A stretch of 64,000 bases of DNA from Lysobacteraceae bacterium (GTDB lineage Bacteria; Pseudomonadota; Gammaproteobacteria; Xanthomonadales; Xanthomonadaceae): positions 1-64,000 of the forward strand of contig JAEUPQ010000016.1 of NCBI GenBank assembly GCA_016789405.1. The letters are read 5' to 3'. The translations under genes and the position numbers were made by a program. The notes beneath the pieces were generated by a model. The model ran no database searches and was not told the DNA's origin. It saw nothing but the letters and a program-made list of their open reading frames with translations. This document shows, one piece after another, positions 55,322-64,000 of the stretch; positions within the stretch are counted from its first letter, which is position 1, and each line of letters opens with the position of its first letter.

Positions 55322-55804
55322 ATGAACATCAAGAAGATGCCCGCAACCCGCGTTGCAGATATGCCCGGCAAGGCCGGCGCCACCGCAGCCCTCACGCTCG
55401 GGCTGGCAGTTGCCTTCGCGCTGTCCCCCGCGACTTTTGCCAAGGATGGTGCGCTGACCGAAGCGCAGGTCAAGGCCACGCTGCAGGCACAGGGCTATAC
55501 CGACGTGAACGACGTGAAGTTCAAGGACGGCGTGTGGAAAGCCGACGCGCGCAGCGCCGACGGCAACCGTGTCGACGTGCGCCTGGATCCGAAGACCGGA
55601 CAGGTGTTCCCGGACGAACAGGTCGCGAACCTGTCCGAGGCCGACATCAAGGCCAGGCTGTCCGCGCAGGGGTATACCGACATCCATGACGTCAGCTTCC
55701 GCAACGGCATCTGGAACGCGAAGGCCGACGACCGCGCCGGTGTGGAAATGGCCCTGCGCCTCGACCCCGCCACCGGTGATGTGATCGGCAAGGACAAGGA
55801 TTGA
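55322..55804 (+). CDS. Secreted PepSY-domain protein
   Basis: 160 residues. The signal region (about 15-40) is followed by two PepSY-like repeats of about 55 residues (LTEAQVKATLQAQGYTDVNDVKF and LSEADIKARLSAQGYTDIHDVSF in spans, each ending in a conserved LDPKTGQ or LDPATGD). Such proteins are thought to inhibit or regulate periplasmic proteases. The stop codon begins a tandem repeat array. Confidence 0.88.
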   Translation: MNIKKMPATRVADMPGKAGATAALTLGLAVAFALSPATFAKDGALTEAQVKATLQAQGYTDVNDVKFKDGVWKADARSADGNRVDVRLDPKTGQVFPDEQVANLSEADIKARLSAQGYTDIHDVSFRNGIWNAKADDRAGVEMALRLDPATGDVIGKDKD

Positions 55805-55854
55805 TCACCTGCGATTGATCACCTGCGATTGATCGCCTGCGATTGATCGCCTGC
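55799..55854. repeat. Four 14-bp tandem repeats
   Basis: GATTGATCACCTGC twice, then GATTGATCGCCTGC twice, without gaps, from 55799 to 55854. The first copy overlaps the stop codon of the PepSY gene. Confidence 0.9.
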
Positions 55855-55860
55855 CCTGCC

Positions 55861-55901
55861 GCCTGCGGAGGGACCCTGTCCGACAGGGTCCCTCCGCAGG
55901 C
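55861..55901. repeat. 41-bp near-perfect palindrome (20-bp arms)
   Basis: The arm at 55861-55880 (beginning GCCTGCGGAGGG) is matched exactly by its complement at 55882-55901, with one central base. It lies directly after the 14-bp array. There is no T tract, so a cruciform, strong hairpin or insertion hot spot is as likely as a terminator. Confidence 0.85.
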
Positions 55902-55992
55902 AGGCGCTGGCGAGACGGACCTTGCCCGCCGCGCCAGTCACGACGTACACGCCATGTTCCGAATGCCGCCAACCACTGCCCCGGAGGCCGCC

Positions 55993-56260
55993 ATGCGCCT
56001 GGACGTGCGTCTGGCCATTGCGCGGCGCTGGTCCTGCTGCTGATACGGGCCTGGCTCATCTCGTCAGGCCCGGGCGTACCGCAATCCGAAGCCTTCCGCG
56101 GCAGCGGGATCGCTCTGGGGGGTGCTGGACTGGTGCGGATCGGCACTCGCCGGATCGGCCCGCCTGTCCATCGAGGGCGCTGCTCCCGACACCTGACGCC
56201 ATCGGCGGCAGCGCCCGCATGTCGCACTGGTCGAACGACGCGCAACTGAGCGTCGACTGA
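55993..56260 (+). pseudogene. Possible broken small secreted-protein gene
   Basis: An ATG at 55993 is preceded by a perfect-looking CGGAGG site. The frame runs only 16 codons, but by shifting frame near 56015-56030 a hydrophobic signal-like stretch (ALVLLLIRAWLIS) is read, and a further frame gives a tail ending ARMSHWSNDAQLSVD just upstream of the effector gene. This looks like a gene damaged by frameshifts or deletion, perhaps a former immunity gene. No homologue is recognised, so confidence is low. Confidence 0.25.
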
Positions 56261-56339
56261 TACCAAGCCCCGCCGCATTCCCGCTTACCCTCGCTCCTGC
56301 GCACGAAGGCGCATCCGAACGACCAAGGGAGCATGCGGC

Positions 56340-57926
56340 ATGGGCAGCCACGCGACGAGGATGAGCAACGGACAGACGGTGATGCTGGCGGACTGGCACG
56401 ACCAGCGTCCGCCGCAGCATGGCGAAGCCCTGCTGCAAAAGGCATGGAACAGCAGCCATGACCGCAGCGGGCTGGCCTTCTACGACTCGACCGTCAACCT
56501 GATGCGCAACGAGCAGGCCGTGGCGCTGATGCCGTCGGTGACCTTCACCCACGAGAACAAGACCTACCGGCTGTTCATGAACGAGGACACGCGGACCTGG
56601 CACAGCCCGGAAGCGCTCGACATCGACCACAGGACCGAGTGGAAGCAGCACCTGGTCAACAAGCGCGTCACCAACTACGCAGACGCCAACATGGCGTACA
56701 ACGACACGGACAATCTCCGCCTGTTGCCGTCCTGCTACAACCGTTCGCGCAACAGGGTCGATCGCCTCCTGGAAGGCGGGCTCGAGACGCCGGAATGGCG
56801 AGCCTGGCTCAAGGAAAACACCCAATTCGATCCGAACGCGACGCATCGCGAATTCGATCCGGTCAACGACAAGGCGCGTCGCCAGCAGTCCACGCGAGAG
56901 GCGACGTGGTCGCCGGAAGACGGACGCAGCGGCCTGCAGTTCGACACCCGCGTCAAGAGCGTGTGGCTCGAACACGAGCTGTCGAAGCGCTATGCATTGA
57001 CGGTGGACATCCCGGATGCCGAGACCGGCCAGGTGGCGTTCTCGGTGCCGCTGTTCCACTGCGCCACCACCGGGCAACTGGTCACGCGCGACGCGTTCGA
57101 CATCGATCACCGGCGGCCGATCAGCGATGTGCTCGAGGAGAAGTGCCGGAACAGCGATACCGGCACGATCAGCAAGGCGGAGGCACTGGATGCCTACAAC
57201 GACGTGAGCAACCTGCAGCTGGTGTCGCGCAGTGCCAACTGCTCGCACGAGTGGGAGCGCGATGCGCTCGGCCAGTTCGACGGCGACTACGACTTCGGAC
57301 CGGATGATCTCGAGGATTTCATCGACGACCGCGACCCGCGGGTCGTCGCCGCCGAAGGCCTGGCGTTCGAAGAGGGCGCCCGGGACGATATCGAGGACGA
57401 GCTGCCGCGGACCGGACGCAAGCGCACCACGGATGACCGCGATGCCGAGCTGATCGCAGCACGGGGAGGCGACGACCTGCCCGAACATCCCCTCGAGCCG
57501 CCACGCAAGCGCATCAGCCCCGAGAGGTTCGATGAGCAGCCCGACAGGCCGGCGCTCATCAACAGCGTCTCGCACCCGGGGCACAAGCTCTACGTCGATG
57601 CCCACCTGGCCATGAACAGGTACGACCACAGCGGACAGATCTTCGGCCATGGTGAGGTCCGCGACACCATCGCGGCTGCGCTTGCGGTCGAAGCGCAGCG
57701 CGGCCATCTGCATCGCATCGACCATGTCACGACGAGTCGCGAGGGTGGCATCTTCGCAACGCAGGGCGATCTCGGCGCTCCCGCCAGCATGAACGTCGGC
57801 ACCACCTACTTCCAGGCGACGAATCGCAGCGTCGAAGCGCACAGCCGGGAAAGCGACCAGTTGCCGCCACCGCCGCAGCCACCGATGATGCCGCCAAGCC
57901 AGACGGCATCGATGCATCGCTCCTGA
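56340..57926 (+). CDS. XVIPCD effector with two HNH-like motifs
   Basis: 528 residues. Two similar blocks carry an HNH-nuclease-like pattern: ALDIDHRTEWK at 92-102 with AYNDTDNLRLLP (119-130), and AFDIDHRRPIS at 252-262 with AYNDVSNLQLVS (285-296). The C-terminal region (about 415-520: HPGHKLYVDAHLAMNRYD, IAAALAVEAQRGHLHRIDHV, ATQGDL) fits XVIPCD, and a polyproline tail ends the protein. It is likely a T4SS-delivered DNase-type toxin. No intact immunity gene lies on either side, which is unusual. No motif for another activity is seen. Confidence 0.8.
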   Translation: MGSHATRMSNGQTVMLADWHDQRPPQHGEALLQKAWNSSHDRSGLAFYDSTVNLMRNEQAVALMPSVTFTHENKTYRLFMNEDTRTWHSPEALDIDHRTEWKQHLVNKRVTNYADANMAYNDTDNLRLLPSCYNRSRNRVDRLLEGGLETPEWRAWLKENTQFDPNATHREFDPVNDKARRQQSTREATWSPEDGRSGLQFDTRVKSVWLEHELSKRYALTVDIPDAETGQVAFSVPLFHCATTGQLVTRDAFDIDHRRPISDVLEEKCRNSDTGTISKAEALDAYNDVSNLQLVSRSANCSHEWERDALGQFDGDYDFGPDDLEDFIDDRDPRVVAAEGLAFEEGARDDIEDELPRTGRKRTTDDRDAELIAARGGDDLPEHPLEPPRKRISPERFDEQPDRPALINSVSHPGHKLYVDAHLAMNRYDHSGQIFGHGEVRDTIAAALAVEAQRGHLHRIDHVTTSREGGIFATQGDLGAPASMNVGTTYFQATNRSVEAHSRESDQLPPPPQPPMMPPSQTASMHRS

Positions 57927-58423
57927 GCAACCCCTCGCGGCGATCATCGCGCTTCCATCTACCGCGCTTCCATCCATCGCGCTCCCGGCGCGGCATCACG
58001 GGACTGCGCCCTCGCGGAATCGGGAGCGACTGGCCCGACCCCATTCGCCCGGCCGCAGCAAAAGCCAACCGACCAGTGTAGATACGATCTCGACCACTGG
58101 CGGGAGAGGTGTCATTTCTGACAGTTCCGCCTCCGGTCTCGATCCGTGATACGGCAAGCTGGGACAATGTCCTCACTCAGGGAATGCAACGACTTTCGCA
58201 CCTGACGACGCGCCCCTCGAAGACCGCGACACCTGGTCCCTGACCCGCACGGGAGCGGCGGGATACCCGTGCCCGATCGGCCCGGACCATCGTCAACCCC
58301 CGGAACCACACACGATTCGCACATCCCGCGAACCTCGTTCCGCACCGGAACGCCGTTGACCATCGTCCGTGGCCGAAGCACGACGCTCCCATCATCCACG
58401 ACCCCAATCAAAAGGAAGACTGC
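57927..58423. other. Intergenic region
   Basis: 497 bp without a gene. Three imperfect copies of a 14-15-bp CGCGCTTCCATC-type repeat lie at about 57944-57985. The region should hold the promoter of the second delta-60 gene. Confidence 0.4.
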
Positions 58424-60142
58424 ATGACTGCAATGTTTCTGCATCGCACGCACCGCCGCTGCCGCAAGCTGGCCCTGTGCGCCGCCATCGCGCTCTCCAC
58501 GCTCGCGACAGGCGGCGTGATGGCCGGCAATGCCGACATCGACACGACCTATGTGTTCGGTGGCGGATTCCTGCGCGAACTCGGCCCCTACACCACGCGC
58601 GGGACCTCCGGCGCGCTGCAGCCGGACGGCAAGCTGCTGCTCGTCGGCGTGCCCTACGATGCCAACGGCTATTCCGATTTCGGCATCGCACGCCATCTTG
58701 CCGAAGGCGAGCCGGATTTCAGCTTCGGCGCCGGCACGAGCCAGACGGTGTTCGATCTGTTCAACCAGAACAATGAAGCCACGGAAGTGGCCTATTCGAG
58801 CGCAGGCATCTACCTGGCCGGCTATTCGTTCAACGGCGCGTTCGCCTACATGACCGTCGCGAGGTTGACGCATGCCGGCGCGCTCGACACCAGCTTCGGC
58901 ATCAACGGCAAGGTGTCGATCCAGATGGGCACCTGGTCCATGATCAACGGCATCGCCGTGCAACGCGACGGCAAGATCGTGCTGGTCGGCGTCAGCGAGG
59001 ATCCGACGACGAAACAGGACTACGTCGTCGTGCGCCTCAACACGGATGGCTCCACCGACAGCAGCTTCGGCCTCGGGGGCAAGGTCCGCATCCCGCTGTC
59101 GACGAACGACAACGATTCTGCGCACGGCGTGGTCGTCCGCGACGATGGCAGCATCCTCGTCGTGGGCGAGACCCGGATCGGCTCGCAGTTCTCGACCGAC
59201 GTGATCTGCCTGAACCAGTACGGCGACCTCAACCCGTCGTTCGGGATCGACGGCATCGCGCGGCTGGCGAGGACCGGATACAACCTCTACGGACGCGCGA
59301 TCGCCCTCGACATGGAGGGCAAGGCGGTGGTCGCCTCGAACGCGCTGCAATTCTCGCCGTACCTCCGCGGCATCAACATGACGCGCCTCAACGCCAACGG
59401 GACCCTGGACACGAGCTACAACGGCGGCGTCGGCCACGTCTTCACGCCGCTTGCCGCGCAAGCGGTCTACGACCTGAACGCGATGGAAGTCCTGCCGACG
59501 GGACAGGCGCTGGCGGTCGGCCAGATCATGATCCACAACGGCGATACGACCAGCATCTTCAGCGCACGCTTCAACGAGGGCGGCATGCTGGATCCGGCCT
59601 ACAACAACGGCGTCGGCTACAAGCTCGGCGACGTCGGCGGCACCATCGCCAACCAGGCCATGGCGGAATTCGTGTCCATCCTGCCGAACGGCCGGTTCTA
59701 TGTCGGCGGCCATGCGCAATCGAAGATCTTCGCGCTCCGCTACCAGGGCGATCCGCTCGACCTGGTGCCGAACCAGCTCAGCTACATCCCGTACATCAAC
59801 GTGGCGCGCTCGACCGTGCAGACCAGCCAGCAGATGTATGTCAACGGCCTGTCCCCGGGTGCGCGCGTACCGGTGACCGTCAGCGGCGGCATGTACAGCG
59901 TCAACGGCGGCCCGGCGACCAGCGCGCCCGGTCTGGTCGACAACGGCGATTCGATCCGGCTGATCCACACGTCGTCCGCGTCGTACAGCACCACGGCGAC
60001 GACGACGCTCTACATCGGCGGCCTGACGCCTGCGAACAACCGCGGCAACATCATCGGGGATCGGATGGTTGCCTCGTTCGAATCGACGACGGCTCCGCTT
60101 CCGGCAGGCGGCGGTGGTGGTGGTGGCGGTCACGAACCGTAA
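58424..60142 (+). CDS. Secreted delta-60-repeat beta-propeller-like protein, copy 2
   Basis: 572 residues. Signal peptide (about 1-35). Delta-60 repeats (about 36-440; ALQPDGKLLLVG, LTHAGALDTSFGINGKV and similar) and a C-terminal domain shared with the gene at 51920 (NVARSTVQTSQQMYVNGLSPGARVPVTVSGGMYSVNGGP in span). The two copies are clearly paralogous but diverged at most positions. It ends with a Gly-rich tail. AAGGAAG precedes the ATG at 58424. Confidence 0.88.
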   Translation: MTAMFLHRTHRRCRKLALCAAIALSTLATGGVMAGNADIDTTYVFGGGFLRELGPYTTRGTSGALQPDGKLLLVGVPYDANGYSDFGIARHLAEGEPDFSFGAGTSQTVFDLFNQNNEATEVAYSSAGIYLAGYSFNGAFAYMTVARLTHAGALDTSFGINGKVSIQMGTWSMINGIAVQRDGKIVLVGVSEDPTTKQDYVVVRLNTDGSTDSSFGLGGKVRIPLSTNDNDSAHGVVVRDDGSILVVGETRIGSQFSTDVICLNQYGDLNPSFGIDGIARLARTGYNLYGRAIALDMEGKAVVASNALQFSPYLRGINMTRLNANGTLDTSYNGGVGHVFTPLAAQAVYDLNAMEVLPTGQALAVGQIMIHNGDTTSIFSARFNEGGMLDPAYNNGVGYKLGDVGGTIANQAMAEFVSILPNGRFYVGGHAQSKIFALRYQGDPLDLVPNQLSYIPYINVARSTVQTSQQMYVNGLSPGARVPVTVSGGMYSVNGGPATSAPGLVDNGDSIRLIHTSSASYSTTATTTLYIGGLTPANNRGNIIGDRMVASFESTTAPLPAGGGGGGGGHEP

Positions 60143-60262
60143 GCCCGATGCGTCGCCGCAAGGTGGCGCTCCACGCAGCAGTGCATGCGCACGGCACTCC
60201 CGTGCGCATGCGCTTTGCGCGACGACATCGACGCGCTCCGACGAATCGATGCTGCAGATGCC

Positions 60263-61849
60263 TCAATCGAAACCCGCGTCGGGGTACAGATCGTAGGACT
60301 CGCGCCTGCCGACACGCTCGATCGCGGCTTTCACGTCGTCCCGCGCCAGCAGGGCTTCATGCTGCAGACGTACCCGCGACAGGGCGGGTGTCGGAGGGAC
60401 CTGGCGATACCGCTGCAGCGCGGACAGCGTGTCCGATCGCTCCTTCGGCGAATCCAGGAGCTGGATCAAGGCCTGTGCGGCCTCGTCATAGCGCTCCAGC
60501 ATCACCAGTGCGTCAAGATGGATCCATTCGCTGCTGGCACGCGCCTTCCTGATCGTCGCGAGCACGCGTTTCATGCCATTGGCATCCTTCGACAACCACG
60601 CAGCGCACAGGCGCAGGCGCGCCTGGAACATCCTGCCGTAGTCGCTGATCTGTCCGCCATCGACCGCATCCGCCATGCGCCGCGCATCGGCGGCGTTGCC
60701 CTGCATGCAATGGAATTCGCCCAGGTTCAGTGTCTGGCTGACGTTCGGCCCCTCGCCGTCCGACAGACGACGTGCCCGCTCCATGTCGGCAAGCGCTTCC
60801 TGCGTGCGACCGAGCCTGTACAGGGCAACCGCACGATTGTTGAGCAGCCAGGCCTGCTTGTCCGAGCGCTCGACGGACGCGACATCCGCATCCTCGCTCC
60901 AGTCCTTTTTCGGGCTCAATGCAAGCGAGGCATCGACGAACCGAAGCACGCCTTCGTGATCGCCGGCGTCGAGCATGGCATAGGAGAGCTGCACCCTGGC
61001 ATCCAGATCGTCCGGACGCGCCTCGACCTTTCCCCGCATCGCCTCGACCGCACGCTCGGACGCGCGACCGGGATGAAATGCCCAGGCGTCCCTGTCGACA
61101 AGCGCATCGAACCGCTTGTCGCTGCGCATCGCGATGATCACGCCGGGATGGACGACCCGGCGAATCGCGGCCCGTGCGAGATCGTTTTCCCCACGATCCA
61201 GGCGCATCAGCGCCAGGTGATGCCACAGGACACTGGCGTCTCCGGTGGGATCATCCCACCTGGCATCGAACAAGGTCTGCAGGAAGTCCATTTTTTCCCG
61301 CGAGCCTTCGCGCAGCGCTGCCTGCAATCGGTACACATCGGCAGGATCGACGTTGACCAGCAGTTCCGGCCAGCGTTCCGCCAGCTCGGTGAAGGATTTC
61401 GCGGCTGCCTCGTGTTTCCCCTGGTGATGCTGATTCATCGCAAGCCAGAACCAGACATCCGGATCGGAATCCTCCGCATCGATCGCCTTCTGCAGGTACT
61501 CGATCGCACGCACGTAATGGCCCTCGGCCATGTCGATGCGCGCACGCACTGTCCAGGCCAGTCGTCGATCGGCCGCGGGCAACGTGCCGAATCCCGGATC
61601 CCCCATCGCGCGGCCGAGGATGCGCGAGGCGCCGGCGCGATCCTTGCCATCAAGCAGTGATTCCGCCTCCTGGATACCGGCGCGCAGGCGACGCGTCGCC
61701 ACGTTCTCGGTGGACGAAGGTCGCGAGTAGACCTTCGACTTTTCGTTGAATTGCGGCGGGCACCCGCTGCCGCCCGGGCAAGAGGACTGGGCGACGGCGT
61801 GGCTGGCGAACAACAGCAGCAGGAGGACGATCCGCGATCTTGGCGACAT
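60263..61849 (-). CDS. Secreted TPR-repeat protein
   Basis: 528 residues with a signal peptide (about 1-20, ending AVAQ). TPR-like helices are seen at about 80-160 (YVRAIEYLQKAIDAEDSDPDVWFWLAMNQHHQGKHEAAAKSF in span) and 320-360 (LLNNRAVALYRLGRTQEALADMERA in span). A short Cys-rich start of the mature part (CPGGSGCPPQ) is notable. Start at 61849 because the longer frame has no signal peptide. Function unknown. Confidence 0.8.
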   Translation of the reverse strand: MSPRSRIVLLLLLFASHAVAQSSCPGGSGCPPQFNEKSKVYSRPSSTENVATRRLRAGIQEAESLLDGKDRAGASRILGRAMGDPGFGTLPAADRRLAWTVRARIDMAEGHYVRAIEYLQKAIDAEDSDPDVWFWLAMNQHHQGKHEAAAKSFTELAERWPELLVNVDPADVYRLQAALREGSREKMDFLQTLFDARWDDPTGDASVLWHHLALMRLDRGENDLARAAIRRVVHPGVIIAMRSDKRFDALVDRDAWAFHPGRASERAVEAMRGKVEARPDDLDARVQLSYAMLDAGDHEGVLRFVDASLALSPKKDWSEDADVASVERSDKQAWLLNNRAVALYRLGRTQEALADMERARRLSDGEGPNVSQTLNLGEFHCMQGNAADARRMADAVDGGQISDYGRMFQARLRLCAAWLSKDANGMKRVLATIRKARASSEWIHLDALVMLERYDEAAQALIQLLDSPKERSDTLSALQRYRQVPPTPALSRVRLQHEALLARDDVKAAIERVGRRESYDLYPDAGFD

Positions 61850-62039
61850 GCAGCAAGGATTCCCCGTGGAGGTCGACGCGCCAGGCGGCCGATGCCTTTG
61901 CGCAATGCGGACAATGTGCCGTAGCGCACCAAACGTGGCAACCATGCCGAGACAGGCCGTCGCCCTCGCCGCGCACGCATCGCCGCGTTGACGAGACGCG
62001 CGACCTCCAGATGCATGAGCCGGGCATGCACGGGCTACC

Positions 62040-62591
62040 ATGCGCGGCATGCAGAACCTCGTCGCCGCCAGCAAGTTCATGAGCCTGGTCCTCCGCCATC
62101 GGCCGGACCTGATCGGACTCGAACTCGACGCAGCGGGATGGGCGGATATCGCGACACTGATCAGACTCAGCGAATCCCATCATCCGCTCGAGCGCGCCCT
62201 GATCGAAGCCGTGGTCGCGGGCAGCGACAAGCAGCGTTTCGCGATCAGCGAGGATGGTCTGCGCATTCGCGCCAACCAGGGGCACTCCATCGCGGTCGAG
62301 CTGCAGCTGGAAACGATCGCGCCACCGGAACGGCTTTACCATGGCACGGCATCGCGCTTCGTCGACGCCATCCGCCGCGAAGGACTGACACGACGCAGCC
62401 GTCACCACGTGCACCTGTCCGCGGAAATCGACACCGCGATGCGCGTGGGCGCGCGCCACGGGGCGCCGGTCGTGCTGGTGGTGCGCGCGGCGGACATGGC
62501 GGCCGCAGGCCATGCGTTTCATCGCTCGGCGAATGGCGTATGGCTCACGGACGCCGTGCCGGCCGCATTCATCGATTTCGGCGACGCCTGA
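62040..62591 (+). CDS. kptA: RNA 2'-phosphotransferase
   Basis: 183 residues, close to the usual length. KptA/Tpt1 removes a splice-junction 2'-phosphate using NAD+. Visible marks are SLVLRHRP near the start (R19, H20), RIRANQGHS (residues 75-83), LYHGTASRF (H101) and the [12 protein letters not shown] end. Bacteria lack the tRNA splicing that makes the classic substrate, so its role is unclear. An internal ATG at 62049 is an alternative start. Confidence 0.92.
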   Translation: MRGMQNLVAASKFMSLVLRHRPDLIGLELDAAGWADIATLIRLSESHHPLERALIEAVVAGSDKQRFAISEDGLRIRANQGHSIAVELQLETIAPPERLYHGTASRFVDAIRREGLTRRSRHHVHLSAEIDTAMRVGARHGAPVVLVVRAADMAAAGHAFHRSANGVWLTDAVPAAFIDFGDA

Positions 62592-62835
62592 AGCGAGCGC
62601 GATTCTCCGGACAATTCCGGGAATACGATTTCAGTCGCCGCGTTTCGCCTTGTGACGCAGACCCGCATCGCGCAGAGTGCAACGCGATCCGTGGCCATTG
62701 CGAGCGCCGCGAATCGCCGGAGGAATACCAGAGACACGCCCGCGAAATGCCGCATTGCAGCATCGCCATCCGTGGCCGCTCCACCCGATGCGGGACCTGA
62801 TGCGAAACCCGATGCGACACGCCCTGGAGGCCAGA

Positions 62836-64000
62836 ATGCGCCCGACCCAACACCGTGACGGCCGATCGCTGCCGTTGTCATTCCTGTTCACGCTGCTGTT
62901 CGCGTTGACGTTGTCGGGCTGCGAATGGCCCGTCGCCATCGGCGCCACGCTGCCCGCGACGGCGGACGCGATGCACGCTGCCGAACCCCGGCCAGACACC
63001 ACCGGCATCTGCGAAAGCACCGACGCGAGCCAGGTGCTGGTGCCCGTGCCCGCGCAGCCACGCGATGGCGCGCCGCGCGACGTGCGCGTGCATTACCGTC
63101 GCGACGATGGCGCGTATGGCGACTGGGGCCTGCATGTGTGGCAGGTCGACGCTGCGGGCCAGTACGTCGCGGACTATCCCGGCGTCAGCTGGAATGCACC
63201 GCTGGCGCGTGCCGGCATCGATGGCTATGGCGCCTACTTCGACATCCGCGCGACCGCGTTCACGCATCCCGCCGCTGCGGGTTTCGGCTTCATCGTGCAT
63301 CCACCGGGACAGGGCGGCGACCCCGGCGTCGATCGCCTGTGGTCGTTCACCGATGGCGGCGAAGTCTGGCTGCGTTCCGGCGATGCGACCGTGTATCGCG
63401 CCGATCCGGTCGCGTCGACGCCGGACATCGACACCGTGCGCGTGCACTACCGTCGCTTCGACAACGCCTACGACCAGTGGGGCCTGCACCTGTGGCCGGG
63501 CAGCGGCATCGACGTCGCGCGGCTCGGCGGACTCGCACTCGACCAGTGGAACGCGCCCGTGGCGCTGTCGACGATGCCGAACCACGCCGCGGGTGCCGGC
63601 GAAGTGTCTTTCGACTTGCCGGTGCTGAATCCAAGCGCCGACACCAGCCGACGGGCCGTGGAGTTCATCGTGCACGGCATGCCATCGAAACCGAACGGCG
63701 GCGTGAACGACAAGGATGGCTGGAACGACAACATCCGCGTGCCCTTCGCGGCGCTGACCATCGCCGATGGCATCGGCCACGTCTGGCTGGTCCAGGGCAC
63801 GCCGAGGATCTTCACCGCGCCGCCGGACCTGCGGCGCGTCTCGACCACGGATGCGCGCGCTTACTGGCTGAACCGCGATCGCCTGCAGTGGCCGCGCGCG
63901 GACGGCGCCGGCACGTTCAGGCTGTACCACTCGGCGGAGGGCCGCATCGTCGCCGCGCGCGGCGAACCGGTGCATGGCGCCGACGGTGCATTGACGCTGC
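62836..64000 (+). CDS. pulA: Pullulanase-type glycosidase lipoprotein, 5' part
   Basis: 388 residues visible; the gene continues past the window edge. Lipobox LSGC with Cys29 predicts an outer-membrane or periplasmic lipoprotein, preceded by GGAGG before the ATG at 62836. Two CBM41-type starch-binding PUD domains follow (RVHYRRDDGAYGDWGLHVW at about 84-102 and RVHYRRFDNAYDQWGLHLW at about 203-221), and then the N-domain of pullulanase (ARAYWLNRDRLQWP). The GH13 catalytic domain should lie beyond the edge. It would debranch alpha-1,6 linkages in starch. Confidence 0.85.
   Translation, partial: MRPTQHRDGRSLPLSFLFTLLFALTLSGCEWPVAIGATLPATADAMHAAEPRPDTTGICESTDASQVLVPVPAQPRDGAPRDVRVHYRRDDGAYGDWGLHVWQVDAAGQYVADYPGVSWNAPLARAGIDGYGAYFDIRATAFTHPAAAGFGFIVHPPGQGGDPGVDRLWSFTDGGEVWLRSGDATVYRADPVASTPDIDTVRVHYRRFDNAYDQWGLHLWPGSGIDVARLGGLALDQWNAPVALSTMPNHAAGAGEVSFDLPVLNPSADTSRRAVEFIVHGMPSKPNGGVNDKDGWNDNIRVPFAALTIADGIGHVWLVQGTPRIFTAPPDLRRVSTTDARAYWLNRDRLQWPRADGAGTFRLYHSAEGRIVAARGEPVHGADGALTL

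Noticed and set aside
55861..55901. The 41-bp palindrome as inverted ends of an insertion sequence
   Set aside because: The arms are adjacent with one base between them and no transposase gene or target duplication is present.
58112..60133. 673-residue open frame on minus opposite the second delta-60 gene
   Set aside because: His/Arg/Val-rich antisense shadow of a repeat gene with good ribosome site and signal peptide.

Overview
The window is about 68% G+C chromosomal DNA of a gammaproteobacterium of the order Lysobacterales (Xanthomonadales), probably a Lysobacter- or Luteimonas-like member of Lysobacteraceae. The main pointers are two proteins ending in XVIPCD-type domains (secretion tag of the Xanthomonas-type antibacterial type IV secretion system), paired delta-60-repeat proteins, an OlsF-type acyltransferase, a histone-H1-like Lys/Ala protein and a HemP locus. 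No rRNA, tRNA, CRISPR array or insertion sequence was recognised.

Layout. 0.1-5.3 kb (mostly minus strand): histone-like protein, a gene-empty stretch of about 950 bp, glycine cleavage gcvT-gcvH, and a stomatin/NfeD/secreted-protein operon. 5.4-8.4 kb: ECF sigma factor, membrane anti-sigma-like protein and periplasmic double-PDZ protein. 8.4-9.4 kb: Fur-controlled hemP locus. 9.5-12.6 kb: aldo/keto reductase, then a Mn riboswitch (yybP-ykoY) driving a GDT1/UPF0016 Mn exporter that overlaps a membrane GGDEF protein with a degenerate GGQEF site. 12.7-17.9 kb: nucleoside transporter and ribokinase, YegP, DusB, a methyltransferase. 18-22 kb: membrane AraC-type regulator with two perfect palindromes behind it, small membrane proteins, DJ-1/PfpI protein. 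22-27 kb: LpxH-like phosphoesterase and OlsF, metK, YaiI. 27-33 kb: a run of poorly characterised genes (ParB-fold-like, zinc-ribbon, ankyrin), fasciclin, TRIC channel and HAD lipoprotein. 33-35.7 kb: secreted class 3 lipase and small proteins.

35.9-39.6 kb: a Gabija-type anti-phage module (OLD-family ATPase/TOPRIM nuclease GajA plus UvrD-like helicase GajB), of visibly lower G+C than its surroundings. 40.2-42.8 kb: an interbacterial toxin/immunity pair, an XVIPCD effector with an HExxH metallopeptidase motif preceded by a lipoprotein immunity candidate. 43-49 kb: YHS lipoprotein, beta-propeller lipoprotein, LytS/LytTR two-component system, DUF4272 protein. 49.4-62 kb: TPR lipoprotein, two delta-60-repeat paralogues that bracket dbpA, a PepSY protein and a second XVIPCD effector with two HNH-like motifs but no intact immunity gene beside it, then a secreted TPR protein. 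The end holds KptA and the 5' part of a pullulanase lipoprotein cut by the window edge.

The clearest accessory content is defence and competition: Gabija against phage, and two X-Tfe type effectors against neighbouring bacteria. Functional calls rest on motifs and family knowledge read by eye; no database search was run.
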